Of a stretch of 64,000 nt of DNA, positions 8,686 through 18,164 are shown piece by piece; the stretch's first letter is position 1, and each line of letters opens with the position of its first letter. The position numbers and the translations under genes are program-made. The stretch spans positions 1 through 64,000 of the forward strand of contig NZ_JAAAYE010000012.1 of NCBI RefSeq assembly GCF_013282575.1, in the 5' to 3' direction. The notes under the pieces were generated by a model. The model made no database searches and had not been told where the DNA came from. It worked only from the letters and a program-made list of their open reading frames with translations. The stretch is from Paraburkholderia sp. NMBU_R16 (GTDB lineage: Bacteria; Pseudomonadota; Gammaproteobacteria; Burkholderiales; Burkholderiaceae).

Positions 8686-9573
8686 TCATTGCTCGAGCGG
8701 GGGAATGTGGGCAAGCTTGTCGGGGTTGCGCACGAGATACGCCGCGACGATCCGTTCGCCGTCGACGACGAACGTCTGTGCCGATTCGAGCTGGCCGTCG
8801 ACATAACGTAAAAGGCCGGCCTCGCCGTTGATGCGTGCCATGCGATAGACGATTTGCGGGTTGCGCCGGTGGGTCGCCCAATAAAGATTGGCGATGCGAT
8901 AGGCACCGCGCAAAATCTTGAGCGTCGACGGCACTTTGCCGCCGCCATCCCCGACGAGCTCGACATCGTCCGCGAGCAGCGCCTGGATAGCATTGCGATC
9001 CCCACTTTCCGCGGCTTTCTTGAACTTCGCCACGACACGCCGGTGCGCTTCTTGGGAGACATCGAATCTCACGCGCTCTTGCCGGACCCGCTCCACTGCA
9101 CGGTGCACCATCTGCCGGCAGGCCGTTTCGCTCTTGCCGAGCAGCGCGGCGATCTCTTCGTAGTCCTGATCGAATGCCTGACGCAACAAGAACGCGGCGC
9201 GCTCTTCGGGAGCGAGTCGCTCGAGCACCCAGAGCAGGGCGACCGAAAGCTCGCTTGCGAGCTCCGCAGCCGTTTCCGGCGTGCGCTCGTCGATTTCGAC
9301 TAGCGGTTCAGGTAGCCAGGATCCAACGTAACGATCGCGTTCAGCCTTGGCGGCTCGCAGCCGGTCGATGGCCAGGCGCGTGACGATCGTGACGAGCCAG
9401 GCCTCGGCGGACTGCACTGCGGCGCGATCAGTCTGATGCCAGCGCAACCAGGCGTCCTGAAGTACGTCGTCCGCGTCGGCACGTGTGCCCAGCATGCGGT
9501 AGGCAATGGCGAAAAGACGCGGTCGCAGCGCGTCGAACGGATCGGAGGGTGAACTGAGATGTGGCGTATCCAT
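8686..9573 (-). CDS. sigJ: ECF41 (SigJ-type) RNA polymerase sigma factor
   Basis: The 295-residue protein has sigma-70 region 2 (FAIAYRMLGTRADADDVLQDAWLRW, about residues 20-44), region 4 (DYEEIAALLGKSETACRQMVHRA) and a C-terminal SnoaL-like extension of about 110 residues, the hallmark of ECF41/SigJ factors. In this group the C-terminal domain, not an anti-sigma factor, modulates activity. The start is placed at the ATG giving MDTPHLSS. An upstream in-frame ATG would put the first codons inside the gene's own promoter element. The sigma gene and the AhpD-like gene each carry the same promoter, implying autoregulation. The inducing signal is unknown. Confidence 0.9.
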   Translation of the reverse strand: MDTPHLSSPSDPFDALRPRLFAIAYRMLGTRADADDVLQDAWLRWHQTDRAAVQSAEAWLVTIVTRLAIDRLRAAKAERDRYVGSWLPEPLVEIDERTPETAAELASELSVALLWVLERLAPEERAAFLLRQAFDQDYEEIAALLGKSETACRQMVHRAVERVRQERVRFDVSQEAHRRVVAKFKKAAESGDRNAIQALLADDVELVGDGGGKVPSTLKILRGAYRIANLYWATHRRNPQIVYRMARINGEAGLLRYVDGQLESAQTFVVDGERIVAAYLVRNPDKLAHIPPLEQ

Positions 9574-9620
9574 GCTGATGAGCGGCGTTGCCGCCGGTGA
9601 CGACGAGGGGACACTCTCAA

Positions 9621-9647
9621 GACGAGGGCGGCCCCGGTTTTGTGACA
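9621..9647 (-). promoter_or_regulatory. autoregulatory ECF41-type promoter of sigJ
   Basis: TGTCACA, sixteen bases and CGTC on the minus strand, 47 bases before the assigned ATG. The identical spacing and bases precede the AhpD-like gene. Its position excludes a longer N-terminus for the sigma factor expressed from this promoter. Confidence 0.8.
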
Positions 9648-9684
9648 TCGGGGCCGCTCATCCGTCCGGCCACGCCGTCCGTCG

Positions 9685-10455
9685 CTAACGTGGCGCGACG
9701 AGCCCGAATTCACCGAGCAGGAGGGCATCGCGTTCGTGCGGCGCAACGCTGCGTGACTCCATTTTCCCCCGTGCGATGACCTTGAACGTATTGTCGAGGA
9801 GAATCTTGCGCCCTTCGTCCGTCTGCCGGACAGCAACCAGGTGCTGGACGAAGATCGAATCGGGATGTTTCGAATTCAGAAAATTGGCCGGCACGAAATC
9901 GACCCATTCCTGCGGAGAAAGATCGAACTCGTATTGATCGGCCCATTTTCCTTCCACGACGGTTCGTAACAAATACCGATCGTCGCCGATTTTCTCGAGC
10001 CGGTAGGTATCGAAGTCTTGCGCGACGTCTGTGTCGGGGCGATCGAGCGATATGGGCGCACGGATACCGTGGCTGCCGAAGCCGAGGTCGAAAAGCCACC
10101 GCTCGCCCTCGAACGTGAGAATGAGCGCCATATGCGTCTTCGGCCGACGGCTCGCATAGGTGCGCGGACGAGCGCCCACCATACGATAGGGCACGCCAAG
10201 CGCCTGCACCGCCATGGCGAACAGCCCGTTGACCTCATAGCAGTAGCCGCCTCGCCCGTTGCCGAGAATTTTCTCGACGATGTCTTCCGGCACGAGCGAG
10301 ACGACCTTGCCCGCCTGCACGTCGAGGTTTTCGAACGGCACAGTGCGCAGCTGATGCCGCATGATTGCCGTCAGTGTTTGCCGATCGGTCTCTTCCGGAC
10401 CCCGGTAGCCGATCCGCTCGAAGTACGCGCGCAAGGAAAAATTCGTGGCTTCCAT
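9685..10455 (-). CDS. arylamine N-acetyltransferase (NAT)
   Basis: The 256-residue protein has the NAT catalytic triad in order: Cys72 in GRGGYCYEVN, His108 in PKTHMALI and Asp123 in WLFDLGFG. The N-terminal FENLDVQ motif is also characteristic. NATs transfer an acetyl group from acetyl-CoA to arylamines, hydrazines or other amines through a Cys thioester. The ATG is 18 bases after the upstream aldolase stop and the genes are co-oriented, so it is probably the last gene of the phosphonate operon. Whether it acetylates a phosphonate amine is speculation. Confidence 0.85.
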   Translation of the reverse strand: MEATNFSLRAYFERIGYRGPEETDRQTLTAIMRHQLRTVPFENLDVQAGKVVSLVPEDIVEKILGNGRGGYCYEVNGLFAMAVQALGVPYRMVGARPRTYASRRPKTHMALILTFEGERWLFDLGFGSHGIRAPISLDRPDTDVAQDFDTYRLEKIGDDRYLLRTVVEGKWADQYEFDLSPQEWVDFVPANFLNSKHPDSIFVQHLVAVRQTDEGRKILLDNTFKVIARGKMESRSVAPHERDALLLGEFGLVAPR

Positions 10456-10473
10456 GATCTGCTGCCTGCTCAA

Positions 10474-11508
10474 TCAGGTCTGCATCGAAAAGAATTCCGT
10501 CGCGACGGCGAGCGTATGCTCGACCGCTTCGCGATCCACATCGAGATGGGTCACCCAACGCTGGCGCGTTGCGCCATATGCGGACGTGATGCCGATGCCG
10601 TGATCGGCGAGATACGCGGCGAATGCGCTTGCGTACCGCGGCGCGATCTCGACGAATACGATGTTCGTATCGGGCTCGGCAACCGTCACCCCGGGCAGCT
10701 TGCCCAGCCCCAGTGCCAGCGTTTTCGCGTTCGCGTGATCGGCGGCCAGCCGCGCGACGTTGTGCTCGAGCGCGTAAAGGCCCGCGGCGGCCAGTATGCC
10801 GACCTGCCTGAGGCCGCCGCCCAACATCTTGCGCAGGCGGCGCGCCTTCGCGATCAGCGCGGCTGAGCCGACGAGCACCGACCCAACGGGGGCACCGAGC
10901 CCTTTCGACAGGCAGACCGAGACGGTATCGAACGGTCGCGCGAGCCGGGCGACCGGTTCGCCGAGCGCAACGGCCGCGTTGAACACGCGGGCCCCGTCGA
11001 GGTGGCAGGCGAGCCCGTGGCGGCGCGCCAAGGCCGCCGCTTCTTCCATATAGGCGATCGGCAATACCTTACCGCCGATGGTGTTCTCGAGCGCCAGAAG
11101 CCGCGAGCGGGCGAAGTGCGGATCGTCGGGCTTGATCGCGGCTTCGATGTCGGCCAGACGCAGCGTGCCGTCGGCCTGATTTTCGATCGGCTGAGGCTGG
11201 ATGCTGCCGAGCACCGCCGCGCCGCCCGCTTCCCAGCGGTAACAGTGCGCCTGCTGCCCGACGAGATATTCGTCGCCGCGTTCACAATGAGCCATCAGCG
11301 CGATGAGGTTCGATTGCGTTCCCGACGGAACGAAAAGCGCGGCTTCCTTGCCGAGCCGCCCGGCGAGTTCCGCTTCGAGGCGCTTGACGGTAGGGTCGTC
11401 GCCGAATACGTCGTCGCCGACGACGGCTTGTACCATCGCGGCGCGCATGCCCTCGTCGGGCCGGGTCACGGTGTCGCTGCGAAAATCGTACTGCAGTACT
11501 GCGGTCAT
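10474..11508 (-). CDS. ltaE: low-specificity L-threonine aldolase-type PLP enzyme
   Basis: The 344-residue protein is a fold-type I PLP enzyme of the threonine aldolase family: N-terminal DFRSDTVTRP, PSGTQSNLIAL, cofactor Asp171 in CHLDGARVFN and Schiff-base Lys202 in VCLSKGLGAPVGSV. It cleaves L-threonine or allo-threonine to glycine and acetaldehyde, and such enzymes often accept other beta-hydroxy amino acids. It starts 25 bases after the AEP transaminase stop with GGAG upstream, so it is read as part of the phosphonate operon. A role on a phosphonate aldol is possible but not shown. Confidence 0.85.
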   Translation of the reverse strand: MTAVLQYDFRSDTVTRPDEGMRAAMVQAVVGDDVFGDDPTVKRLEAELAGRLGKEAALFVPSGTQSNLIALMAHCERGDEYLVGQQAHCYRWEAGGAAVLGSIQPQPIENQADGTLRLADIEAAIKPDDPHFARSRLLALENTIGGKVLPIAYMEEAAALARRHGLACHLDGARVFNAAVALGEPVARLARPFDTVSVCLSKGLGAPVGSVLVGSAALIAKARRLRKMLGGGLRQVGILAAAGLYALEHNVARLAADHANAKTLALGLGKLPGVTVAEPDTNIVFVEIAPRYASAFAAYLADHGIGITSAYGATRQRWVTHLDVDREAVEHTLAVATEFFSMQT

Positions 11509-11533
11509 CGTTTGTTCTCCGAATACGCTCGCG

Positions 11534-12604
11534 CTACTTGATCGACGATCGGACCGCCTTCAGGAACCGGTCGATATCGCCGGCCTCGATCGCGCCCATT
11601 GTCGAAATACGAAAGATGCTGTCGTACAGCGCACGCTGACCTGGATAGATCACGAACCCGTGCGACTTGAGGCCATCGTGGAACGGCTCGAACGGCACCC
11701 CAGCCGGCAGCCGATAGGCGCGCAGCACGACGGACGAACGTTCGGGCGGCAGCACGGCCTCGATTCCGAGCGCGGCCAGACCGGCGCGCGCTTGCTCGGC
11801 GAGGGCCGCGTAACGCGCATGACGCGCTGGCCAGCCGCCTTCGTCGCGAAATTCGCGCAACGCTTCGACGAGCGCATAGTAAGCGTGCACGGCCGGCGTG
11901 AACGGCGTGTTGCGCTCGGCTTGCAAGCGCGCCAAGCGGCTCAGATCGAGATAGTAGGTCCGGCTCGCCGCGTGTTCGAGTGCATCGTGCCGGGCAATGA
12001 CGAATGCCGCTCCGGGCACGCCGTGGAGACACTTGTTGGCGCCGGCCGCCACCGCCGCAATCGCGCCGCTTGCGAAATCGATCGCCTCGGCGCCGAAGCT
12101 GCTCACCGCATCGACGAGCAGACGCACGCCCCGCTCGTTGCAGAGCTTGCCGATTGAGTCGATGTCATTGAGGCGCCCGCTCGTCGTCTCGTGATGAATC
12201 ACGGCAACGTGCGTGATCGCGCGATCGGCCTCGAGCTGCGCCGCGATGCGGCCGAGATCGGGCGCGGCCGTCCACTCATGGACAAGCGCGTCGTGCGCAA
12301 TGCCGTACTGGCGCGCGATATCGACGATCCGCTCGCCGTAAACGCCGTTTTGCACGACGAGCAGCTTGCCCTCGCGCGGTACGAGCGAGGCAACCATGCT
12401 TTCGACGGCGGCCGTGCCCGATCCGGTCAGCAGGGTGGCAGACCATGTCGCGGTGTCGAGACCATAGACGTCGAGCAAACGCGCGCGCGCTTCGTCCTGC
12501 AAGTCGTAGAACTCGTTTTCGCGATGGCAAAGATCGGTCCGCAGCAGGCTTTGGCGGACGCGCTCCGTCAACGTTACGGGGCCAGGGTTGAGCAGCAGCA
12601 TCAT
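11534..12604 (-). CDS. phnW: 2-aminoethylphosphonate-pyruvate transaminase
   Basis: The 356-residue PLP aminotransferase begins LLLNPGPVTLTERVRQSLL, as PhnW proteins do. It has RTDLCHRENEF, cofactor Asp165 in LLVDAVSSFG and Schiff-base Lys191 in GANKCLHGVPG. PhnW interconverts phosphonoacetaldehyde and alanine with 2-aminoethylphosphonate and pyruvate. With PEP mutase and phosphonopyruvate decarboxylase directly upstream, the direction here should be biosynthetic. Its ATG overlaps the preceding stop codon as TAATG, indicating translational coupling. Confidence 0.93.
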   Translation of the reverse strand: MMLLLNPGPVTLTERVRQSLLRTDLCHRENEFYDLQDEARARLLDVYGLDTATWSATLLTGSGTAAVESMVASLVPREGKLLVVQNGVYGERIVDIARQYGIAHDALVHEWTAAPDLGRIAAQLEADRAITHVAVIHHETTSGRLNDIDSIGKLCNERGVRLLVDAVSSFGAEAIDFASGAIAAVAAGANKCLHGVPGAAFVIARHDALEHAASRTYYLDLSRLARLQAERNTPFTPAVHAYYALVEALREFRDEGGWPARHARYAALAEQARAGLAALGIEAVLPPERSSVVLRAYRLPAGVPFEPFHDGLKSHGFVIYPGQRALYDSIFRISTMGAIEAGDIDRFLKAVRSSIK

Positions 12605-13782
12605 TAAACTCCGTTAGGCGTGCCGAGATGGCGCATGAGCCGCGTCTTGACGTCGACCGGGGAGACGGTGGGCCGCGGCAGTCCCTCAGGCGTGCCGCGG
12701 CGCACGGTCAGTCGCGCGAAGCGGGGCGCGTCGGGCAAATTGTGGCCGGCATCGTCGAAGAGCGCATCGATCACGCTCGCATCGTCGCCCTCGATGGCCG
12801 ACGCGTAACCGCAGGCGGCGGCAATCGCGGCGAAGGAGATGTGCGGCGAGACTGTGGCCTGGCCGCCCGTCGAATCGTGCACGCCGTTATCGATGAGCAG
12901 GTGCAGCAAATTGCCCCGGCCGTAAGCGCCGAGCGTTGCAAATGCGCTCATGCGCATCAGCGCGGCGCCGTCGCCGTCGAGCGCGACGATGCGCAAATCG
13001 GGCCGCGCGAGCGACAAGCCGAGCGCCAGCAACGTCACGCAACCCATCGAACCTACCATATAGAGCTGATTCGGGCGGTCATCGATCGCGTAGAGCTCGC
13101 GTCCGGCGAAACCTGTCGATGCGAGTACGACGGTTGAATCGGGCGGCGTGCGCCCGATGACGCGCTTTAACGCCTCGTGCCGCGTAGGCAGCGAATCGAC
13201 CGGCAGCCCGCGCCACTGCGCGCCGGGCTGGCAGTGGGTCGCACGCGCGGGGGGCTGCTGGCTCAGCGGATACGGCGCGACGCTGCCTTTTTGCATCACT
13301 AAAGCATACGGGCGGCCCGTCTCGTTCATATAGGCGACGGCGCGTCCGAGCGCGGGCTCGATCTCGTGCACTTCGCAAGGAAAGCGCTCCCACGGTATTT
13401 CCATCGTCTCGAGCAGCTTCGGCGTGATCGGACCCATCAACGCATGCTGCGGCTCGTCCGACACGCCGGGCTCTCCGCGCCAGGTGACGATCAGCAGTTG
13501 CGGTAGCCGGAACGTCCACGTCAGCGAAGTCAGCGGACTCACCGCATTGCCGAGCCCGGAGTTCTGCATCATCGTGACGGCCCGCACGCCGTTGCGCGCG
13601 CCCAGTGCGATGCCTGCCGCGAACGCCACGGCGTCGCCTTCGTTGGCCGCGCTGAGATAGTGCAGTCCAGGATCTTGCAGCACATAGTTGATGAACGGCG
13701 TCAGAAACGAACAAGGCACGCCCGCATACCAGTGGAACCCATGCCGGCGCGCCGCTTCGACGAACTGTTGCGCTTCGATCAC
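12604..13782 (-). CDS. ppd: phosphonopyruvate decarboxylase
   Basis: The 392-residue protein is a thiamine-diphosphate enzyme. It has the cofactor-activating Glu in [14 protein letters not shown] and the ThDP/Mg motif [11 protein letters not shown] followed by [11 protein letters not shown]. The product [27 protein letters not shown] is typical of phosphonopyruvate decarboxylases (Fom2/BcpC/AepY type). It converts phosphonopyruvate to phosphonoacetaldehyde and CO2, pulling the unfavourable PEP mutase reaction forward. The GTG start overlaps the upstream TGA as GTGA. Confidence 0.93.
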   Translation of the reverse strand: MIEAQQFVEAARRHGFHWYAGVPCSFLTPFINYVLQDPGLHYLSAANEGDAVAFAAGIALGARNGVRAVTMMQNSGLGNAVSPLTSLTWTFRLPQLLIVTWRGEPGVSDEPQHALMGPITPKLLETMEIPWERFPCEVHEIEPALGRAVAYMNETGRPYALVMQKGSVAPYPLSQQPPARATHCQPGAQWRGLPVDSLPTRHEALKRVIGRTPPDSTVVLASTGFAGRELYAIDDRPNQLYMVGSMGCVTLLALGLSLARPDLRIVALDGDGAALMRMSAFATLGAYGRGNLLHLLIDNGVHDSTGGQATVSPHISFAAIAAACGYASAIEGDDASVIDALFDDAGHNLPDAPRFARLTVRRGTPEGLPRPTVSPVDVKTRLMRHLGTPNGV

Positions 13783-15482
13783 CGCGGGCCTCCGTTGGCC
13801 CCGCCGTTGCGTGCGGCGCCCAGCGGCGCTTGTGCGTGCGCAAAATCGCCGGCGCGGCGGAAATCCTCGAGATCGTTGACGCCGCACCAATGCCCGTGAA
13901 CGTACTGCACTTCGATGCGCTCCCCCGCGTCGATCAGCGCATTGATCAGCGCCGGCATATCGAGTGCATCGAAATCGGGCTGCCGCCGCATTTCGTCCAG
14001 CATGGCCGTCAGCCGTGCGCATCCGGCGCCCCGCACGCCCAGCAGACCGATCCATCGGCCATGGGCAGCGGGATCCGCATGCGAGCCCGAGCGGATCCGC
14101 TCGAGATAGGTTTTCTGTCCGAACAGCGCGCGGTCGTCGGCCGCCGAGCAGTACGCGAAATCGCGCACACTACGGTTCGACGGTTGCGTTTGCGACGAGT
14201 CGACGACGACCGTGAACGGCGCATCGCTTTGAACGAGATCGCGCAGGATGTAATGGCGAAAGAGCAGATCGCCGTACGAGATAACCGTGTCGCCGTCGAG
14301 CGCATCGCGTGCGCAGGCGAGCGATGCCAGCTCACCCGTTTGAGCGTGCTGCTCGTTGACGACGAGCCGGATGCCGGTCGGCTCGATTGCATCCGCGCGA
14401 TAGCCTCCGACTACGGTGATCTCATTGACTCCTTGCTGCTTGAACGCGTCGACGAGCCAACGCAAAAGCGGTTTGCCTGCGACAGGAAGCATGACTTTCG
14501 GCCGATCTTCCGTGACGGCTTCCAGCCCGCGGCCGCGGCTGGCAGCCAGTACCACGGCGCCGCCGGCGCGCCGCGCACTGGACAGATAAAGGCGCTCGGC
14601 GCTCGAGTATTCGTCGGCGTCTTGCAGGCGGAAGATCTCGTCGACGGTCGCGATGCGTTCTTCCACGTTCACGAGCGTTTCGCTGTCGTGAATCTCTCTT
14701 GCCACCGCCTGCATCGACGAAGCGGCGGCACGGATCAAATGATTGGCCCAGATGACGAGGCTGATGCCGGCCTTGCGAAATACCTCGGTAGGCGTGCTGT
14801 AGTACTTCGTCGGCACGATGACGAGCGGCGCACGCTCCGCCCATTCGCGCGCGAAGGTCAGGATTTCGTCGGGACGCGACAGTTTGCTGTGGATGAGGAT
14901 CGCATCGGCACCTGCGGCGCGATAAGCTTCGGCACGTTTGAGCGCTTCGTCCATGCCCCAACCGGCGATGAGCGCTTCGACGCGCGCGACGATCGAGAAA
15001 TCCGCTTCGCACTGCGAATCCTTGCCGGCCTTGATTTTGCCGCAGAATTCGTCGATATCGGCCAACGGCTGGCGCTCGCCGCCGATGAAGCTGTTCGTCT
15101 TCGGAAACTGCTTGTCTTCGATGCACACACCCGCAATACCGCGCTGCTCGAGCTTGCGCACCAGCCGGCGCACGTTGTTGAAGTTGCCGTAGCCGGTATC
15201 GCCGTCGAGCAGGATCGGCAGATCGCTCGCATCGGCCATGAATTCGAGTGTGTCGACCACCTGCGTCCAACTGGCTTCGTTGTTGTCTCGCACGCCGAAC
15301 TGCGCGGAAATGGCGAGGCCCGAGGCCCAGATGCCTTTGAAGCCAGCCTCGCGCACGACGCGCGCGGACAAGCCGTTATGTGCCTCCATGATGAATTCGA
15401 GCTCCTGGCTCGCGAGCATCTCGCGCAGCCGCGAAAAACGCGAGCGTGCCGGGGCGGAGTTCATCGGGTCGCGTGCATTCAT
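13779..15482 (-). CDS. phosphoenolpyruvate mutase fused to a nucleotidyltransferase domain
   Basis: The 567-residue bifunctional protein has an N-terminal PEP mutase domain (about 12-295) with [10 protein letters not shown] and the diagnostic gate loop [10 protein letters not shown] at 122-131. It therefore converts PEP to phosphonopyruvate, forming the C-P bond. Residues about 305-560 form a nucleotidyltransferase-like domain with [15 protein letters not shown]. Its Gly-rich loop reads [11 protein letters not shown] instead of the canonical LAAGxGxRL, so activity of this domain is uncertain. The ATG overlaps the upstream stop as ATGA and the stop overlaps ppd as GTGA. PEP mutase with an attached nucleotidyltransferase is known in phosphonate clusters (for example Fom1, opposite order). 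Confidence 0.92.
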   Translation of the reverse strand: MNARDPMNSAPARSRFSRLREMLASQELEFIMEAHNGLSARVVREAGFKGIWASGLAISAQFGVRDNNEASWTQVVDTLEFMADASDLPILLDGDTGYGNFNNVRRLVRKLEQRGIAGVCIEDKQFPKTNSFIGGERQPLADIDEFCGKIKAGKDSQCEADFSIVARVEALIAGWGMDEALKRAEAYRAAGADAILIHSKLSRPDEILTFAREWAERAPLVIVPTKYYSTPTEVFRKAGISLVIWANHLIRAAASSMQAVAREIHDSETLVNVEERIATVDEIFRLQDADEYSSAERLYLSSARRAGGAVVLAASRGRGLEAVTEDRPKVMLPVAGKPLLRWLVDAFKQQGVNEITVVGGYRADAIEPTGIRLVVNEQHAQTGELASLACARDALDGDTVISYGDLLFRHYILRDLVQSDAPFTVVVDSSQTQPSNRSVRDFAYCSAADDRALFGQKTYLERIRSGSHADPAAHGRWIGLLGVRGAGCARLTAMLDEMRRQPDFDALDMPALINALIDAGERIEVQYVHGHWCGVNDLEDFRRAGDFAHAQAPLGAARNGGANGGPR

Positions 15483-16243
15483 TGAATGGCTCCTGCAATC
15501 GGTGCGAGGCGCGGCAGCACTTCCTGCTCGGCCCGCTTCACATCGTTGGGAAAGTCGATTTCGACCCAGGGCATGCCGGTGACATCGGCCACCTCGAAAC
15601 GATTGCCGCTTTCGAGCAGCAGATCGCGTACCGCTTCCTCGTGCGGCATGTTGGTCCGGCCGTCCTCGACGTATCGAGCGACGATCTGCGCGAGTCGCCG
15701 CGCCGTGTCTTCGCGAAAACGAAAAAAGCCTACCGACTCGCCGATCGTGTCGTAGTCGAGCCCTACCGCGAGCTGCTTGCGAAGCTCGATGGGCACGCCG
15801 TTCTTGAGACAGAGTTTGACCGGCTCGTCTCCTGCCTCGAACTCGCGATCGAGCAGCAAGCGGTCCGCGCTGGCACCGGCCGTCAAGGCCCGCAGGATCG
15901 CTTCGTCGTAGAGGACATCGGCATCCATCAGCAAAACGTCGCCGCCGCGCGTGAGCGCATCCGCAACGGTGTGAACGGTCAGGACGCTGCCGAGGTCGTA
16001 GCGCGGGTTGAGGACGATTTCGGGCGCCGGCTGCCACTCGATGCGCGCCAGTTCGGCGCGCACCTGTTGCGGCTCGAAACCGAGCGCAAGGACCGCTTCT
16101 GTGACGCCCGCGCTGCGTAGTGCACGCAGGTGGCGCTCGAGCAACGTGATGCCCTGAAAGCGCAGCAGGCATTTTGGATGCTGCTCGCCGGCCGGCATCT
16201 GCAGACGCAGGCCGAGCCCGGCAGCGAGAATGATCGCTCGCAT
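15479..16243 (-). CDS. stand-alone nucleotidyltransferase, probable CTP:phosphonate cytidylyltransferase
   Basis: The 254-residue protein has an intact nucleotidyltransferase signature at the N-terminus ([15 protein letters not shown] ... [10 protein letters not shown]), a metal-binding [10 protein letters not shown] and a C-terminal [14 protein letters not shown]. It resembles the LicC/PntC group, which makes CDP-choline or CMP-2-aminoethylphosphonate. Embedded between a flippase and PEP mutase, it most likely activates AEP (or its hydroxylated form) for transfer by the CDP-alcohol phosphatidyltransferase of the same operon. AGGAGA lies eight bases before the ATG. Nucleotide and substrate specificity cannot be read from sequence alone. 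Confidence 0.82.
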   Translation of the reverse strand: MRAIILAAGLGLRLQMPAGEQHPKCLLRFQGITLLERHLRALRSAGVTEAVLALGFEPQQVRAELARIEWQPAPEIVLNPRYDLGSVLTVHTVADALTRGGDVLLMDADVLYDEAILRALTAGASADRLLLDREFEAGDEPVKLCLKNGVPIELRKQLAVGLDYDTIGESVGFFRFREDTARRLAQIVARYVEDGRTNMPHEEAVRDLLLESGNRFEVADVTGMPWVEIDFPNDVKRAEQEVLPRLAPIAGAIQ

Positions 16244-16293
16244 AGCGATTGTCTCCTAGGTCCGGCTGGTGTGACCGGTTCGTGAAGTCGAAG

Positions 16294-17331
16294 CTATAAA
16301 ATCGATGCCCGGGGCCGCGACCCGTCGTCATCGACCGGGCCCGTTGCGGCCGCGCGGCGTTGCCGCCATCTGCGTTCGCTCCAATGCAGATAAGCGAGAC
16401 CGGGCAAGCCGAGCGCGAGTTCGCGCGCCCGTTTGGCCAGCGAGAGCGCCAGCGCGGTTTCGGGCGGCAGCCCCACGAGCGGTGCAAGCAGCAGGTAGCC
16501 GCCTTCCTGTGCGCCGAGCGAACCCGGAATCGCGAATGCGGCGCCTCGGATGGCCTGCCCCACGCTTTCGAGCAGCAACGCATCGAGCCAGCCGACCGGA
16601 TGACCGAGAAAGCGCAGCGCGAGCCAGACTTCGCCGGTGCCGACGACCCAGCCGGCCAGGCTGAAGGCAAACGTGGCGGCGACGCGGCCCGGGCGAAGGT
16701 AGAGCGAGCGTACGTGTTCGTCGATGGTATCGGCCCGCGCGGCGAGCGCGCCGCCATCGCGCTTGCCGAACACCTTCGACGCCGCACGCACGACGCGGCC
16801 GAACACGCCGCGCTGCTGCGCGATGAAAAATGCCGCGACGCAGACGCCGAGCGCAACGCCCGCGATCAGCATCGCCATGCGCACGCCTGGTGTGGCCAAG
16901 CGGGCCGGAACCGCCGCGACGGCCGCGAACGCGGCGAGTCCGAGGCAGGCGAAGACGATTTGCGCCACGGCCTGCATCGTGGTGCTGACCGTGACGGCCG
17001 CGGCGGCGCTCGGCATCGGCATGCCGCGTTGCGCCAGATGGCGGGCCATCAGCACCGGGCCGCCCAGCTGGCCGGCCGGCAACAAGCTGTTGACCGATTC
17101 GCCGGCCCAGCGTGCGAAAACCGTATCGGTCAACGTGGTATGCCGCGTCGCGAGCACGCGAATCGCACCGGCATCGATGACGAGCGGCAGCAAATGAAAG
17201 AGCGCGACGAGCGCGAGCCCCCATCCGGCCGCGGCGAGCGTACCGGCCACCGCGCCGAATCCCTGCCACGCAATCAGCGCGATGAAGACAGCGGTGCCGA
17301 GTGAGAGCAACGCCAAGGCCGCCCGGGTCAT
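16294..17331 (-). CDS. YbhN/HpnL-like integral membrane protein, putative lipid flippase
   Basis: The 345-residue protein has about eight transmembrane segments and the features of the lysylphosphatidylglycerol-synthase transmembrane/UPF0104 family, including [26 protein letters not shown] and [48 protein letters not shown] (quoted in parts). Families of this type move lipids or lipid-linked molecules across membranes. Its start overlaps the upstream oxygenase stop as ATGA. In this operon it is a candidate for translocating the phosphonolipid product; the HpnL annotation used in hopanoid loci is an alternative, but no hopanoid genes are present. Confidence 0.75.
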   Translation of the reverse strand: MTRAALALLSLGTAVFIALIAWQGFGAVAGTLAAAGWGLALVALFHLLPLVIDAGAIRVLATRHTTLTDTVFARWAGESVNSLLPAGQLGGPVLMARHLAQRGMPMPSAAAAVTVSTTMQAVAQIVFACLGLAAFAAVAAVPARLATPGVRMAMLIAGVALGVCVAAFFIAQQRGVFGRVVRAASKVFGKRDGGALAARADTIDEHVRSLYLRPGRVAATFAFSLAGWVVGTGEVWLALRFLGHPVGWLDALLLESVGQAIRGAAFAIPGSLGAQEGGYLLLAPLVGLPPETALALSLAKRARELALGLPGLAYLHWSERRWRQRRAAATGPVDDDGSRPRASIL

Positions 17332-18164
17332 GCGGAGTCCCCCGGTGCCCCGCTCGCGCTCGCGCGCAGCGATGACTTGCTGAACACCTGCCGAAAGCCA
17401 AAATAGGCAACGGCGTCTTTCATGTTCGAAATGAAGCGCCGCCAGGGGCGCATGCGCGCATCGGTGACGTACTCGAACGTGAGCGAAACGCGCATCTCGT
17501 TGGCGCCCGCGGGCGTGATCCGGTGTCGCAGCTTGTCGCCGTCGAACAGCACGAGCGCTCCTGGGGGATATTGAATCGAGCCGGCGACGGGGGAGACGTT
17601 CGGCGTGCGAGTATGCAGTTCGTAGTCGAGCCGGCACGACGAATCGTCGATGACGCCGAGCAATACCGTATAGCGCGTGCCTTCGTAATAGGAGGTGTCG
17701 TAGTGCCAACCGATATGATCGCCGGCGCGCGTGTAGTAATAGAGGGCGTAAGCGTGCGGGTCGCCCTCGGGCGATGGCAGCAGGCGGGCGCCGGTGATCG
17801 ATGCGAGCCATGCCATCAGTTCGCGCGACCGATAGAGCTCGGCGATGAACGGCGCGAGCCGGTCGATCGTATGACGGCTGACGCTGCCGCCTTGCTTATG
17901 TCCTGGCAGATAGTTGCGATTGACGGCCGGTAACAGCGAGCGTGCGAGCGCGGCCAGTTTTGCGGTCACCTCGGCCGGCAAGAAATCCTCTAGATAGAGG
18001 AATGCGCCCTGTCGCGCGAACTCGCGCTGCAATCCAGCGGGAGCAAGCCGATCGAGCCGCGCGGCCAACTGCCGATCGAGCGAGCCGACATCGGCGGGAT
18101 CTTGCGGCATCGCGGGCGCTTCGCGCGTGGCCAGCGCGTCGTCTTCGGAGGCGGGCCCGCTCAT
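17328..18164 (-). CDS. Fe(II)/2-oxoglutarate-dependent oxygenase
   Basis: The 278-residue protein has the complete double-stranded beta-helix facial triad: His154 and Asp156 in HIGWHYDTSYY, His214 in KLRHRITP and Arg225 in EMRVSLTFEYV for 2-oxoglutarate. It resembles prolyl-hydroxylase-like oxygenases. In a phosphonolipid operon the simplest role is hydroxylation of the phosphonate headgroup (1-hydroxy-2-aminoethylphosphonate is a known sphingophosphonolipid headgroup) or of the lipid chain. Both ends overlap neighbours as ATGA, so it is a fixed part of the operon. Confidence 0.82.
   Translation of the reverse strand: MSGPASEDDALATREAPAMPQDPADVGSLDRQLAARLDRLAPAGLQREFARQGAFLYLEDFLPAEVTAKLAALARSLLPAVNRNYLPGHKQGGSVSRHTIDRLAPFIAELYRSRELMAWLASITGARLLPSPEGDPHAYALYYYTRAGDHIGWHYDTSYYEGTRYTVLLGVIDDSSCRLDYELHTRTPNVSPVAGSIQYPPGALVLFDGDKLRHRITPAGANEMRVSLTFEYVTDARMRPWRRFISNMKDAVAYFGFRQVFSKSSLRASASGAPGDSA

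Noticed and set aside
13779-16856. A single 1025-residue open frame spanning PEP mutase and upstream genes
   Set aside because: The N-terminal part is an Arg-rich frame running antisense in sense to the real nucleotidyltransferase and flippase reading frames; the real gene begins at the ATGA overlap with the nucleotidyltransferase stop.
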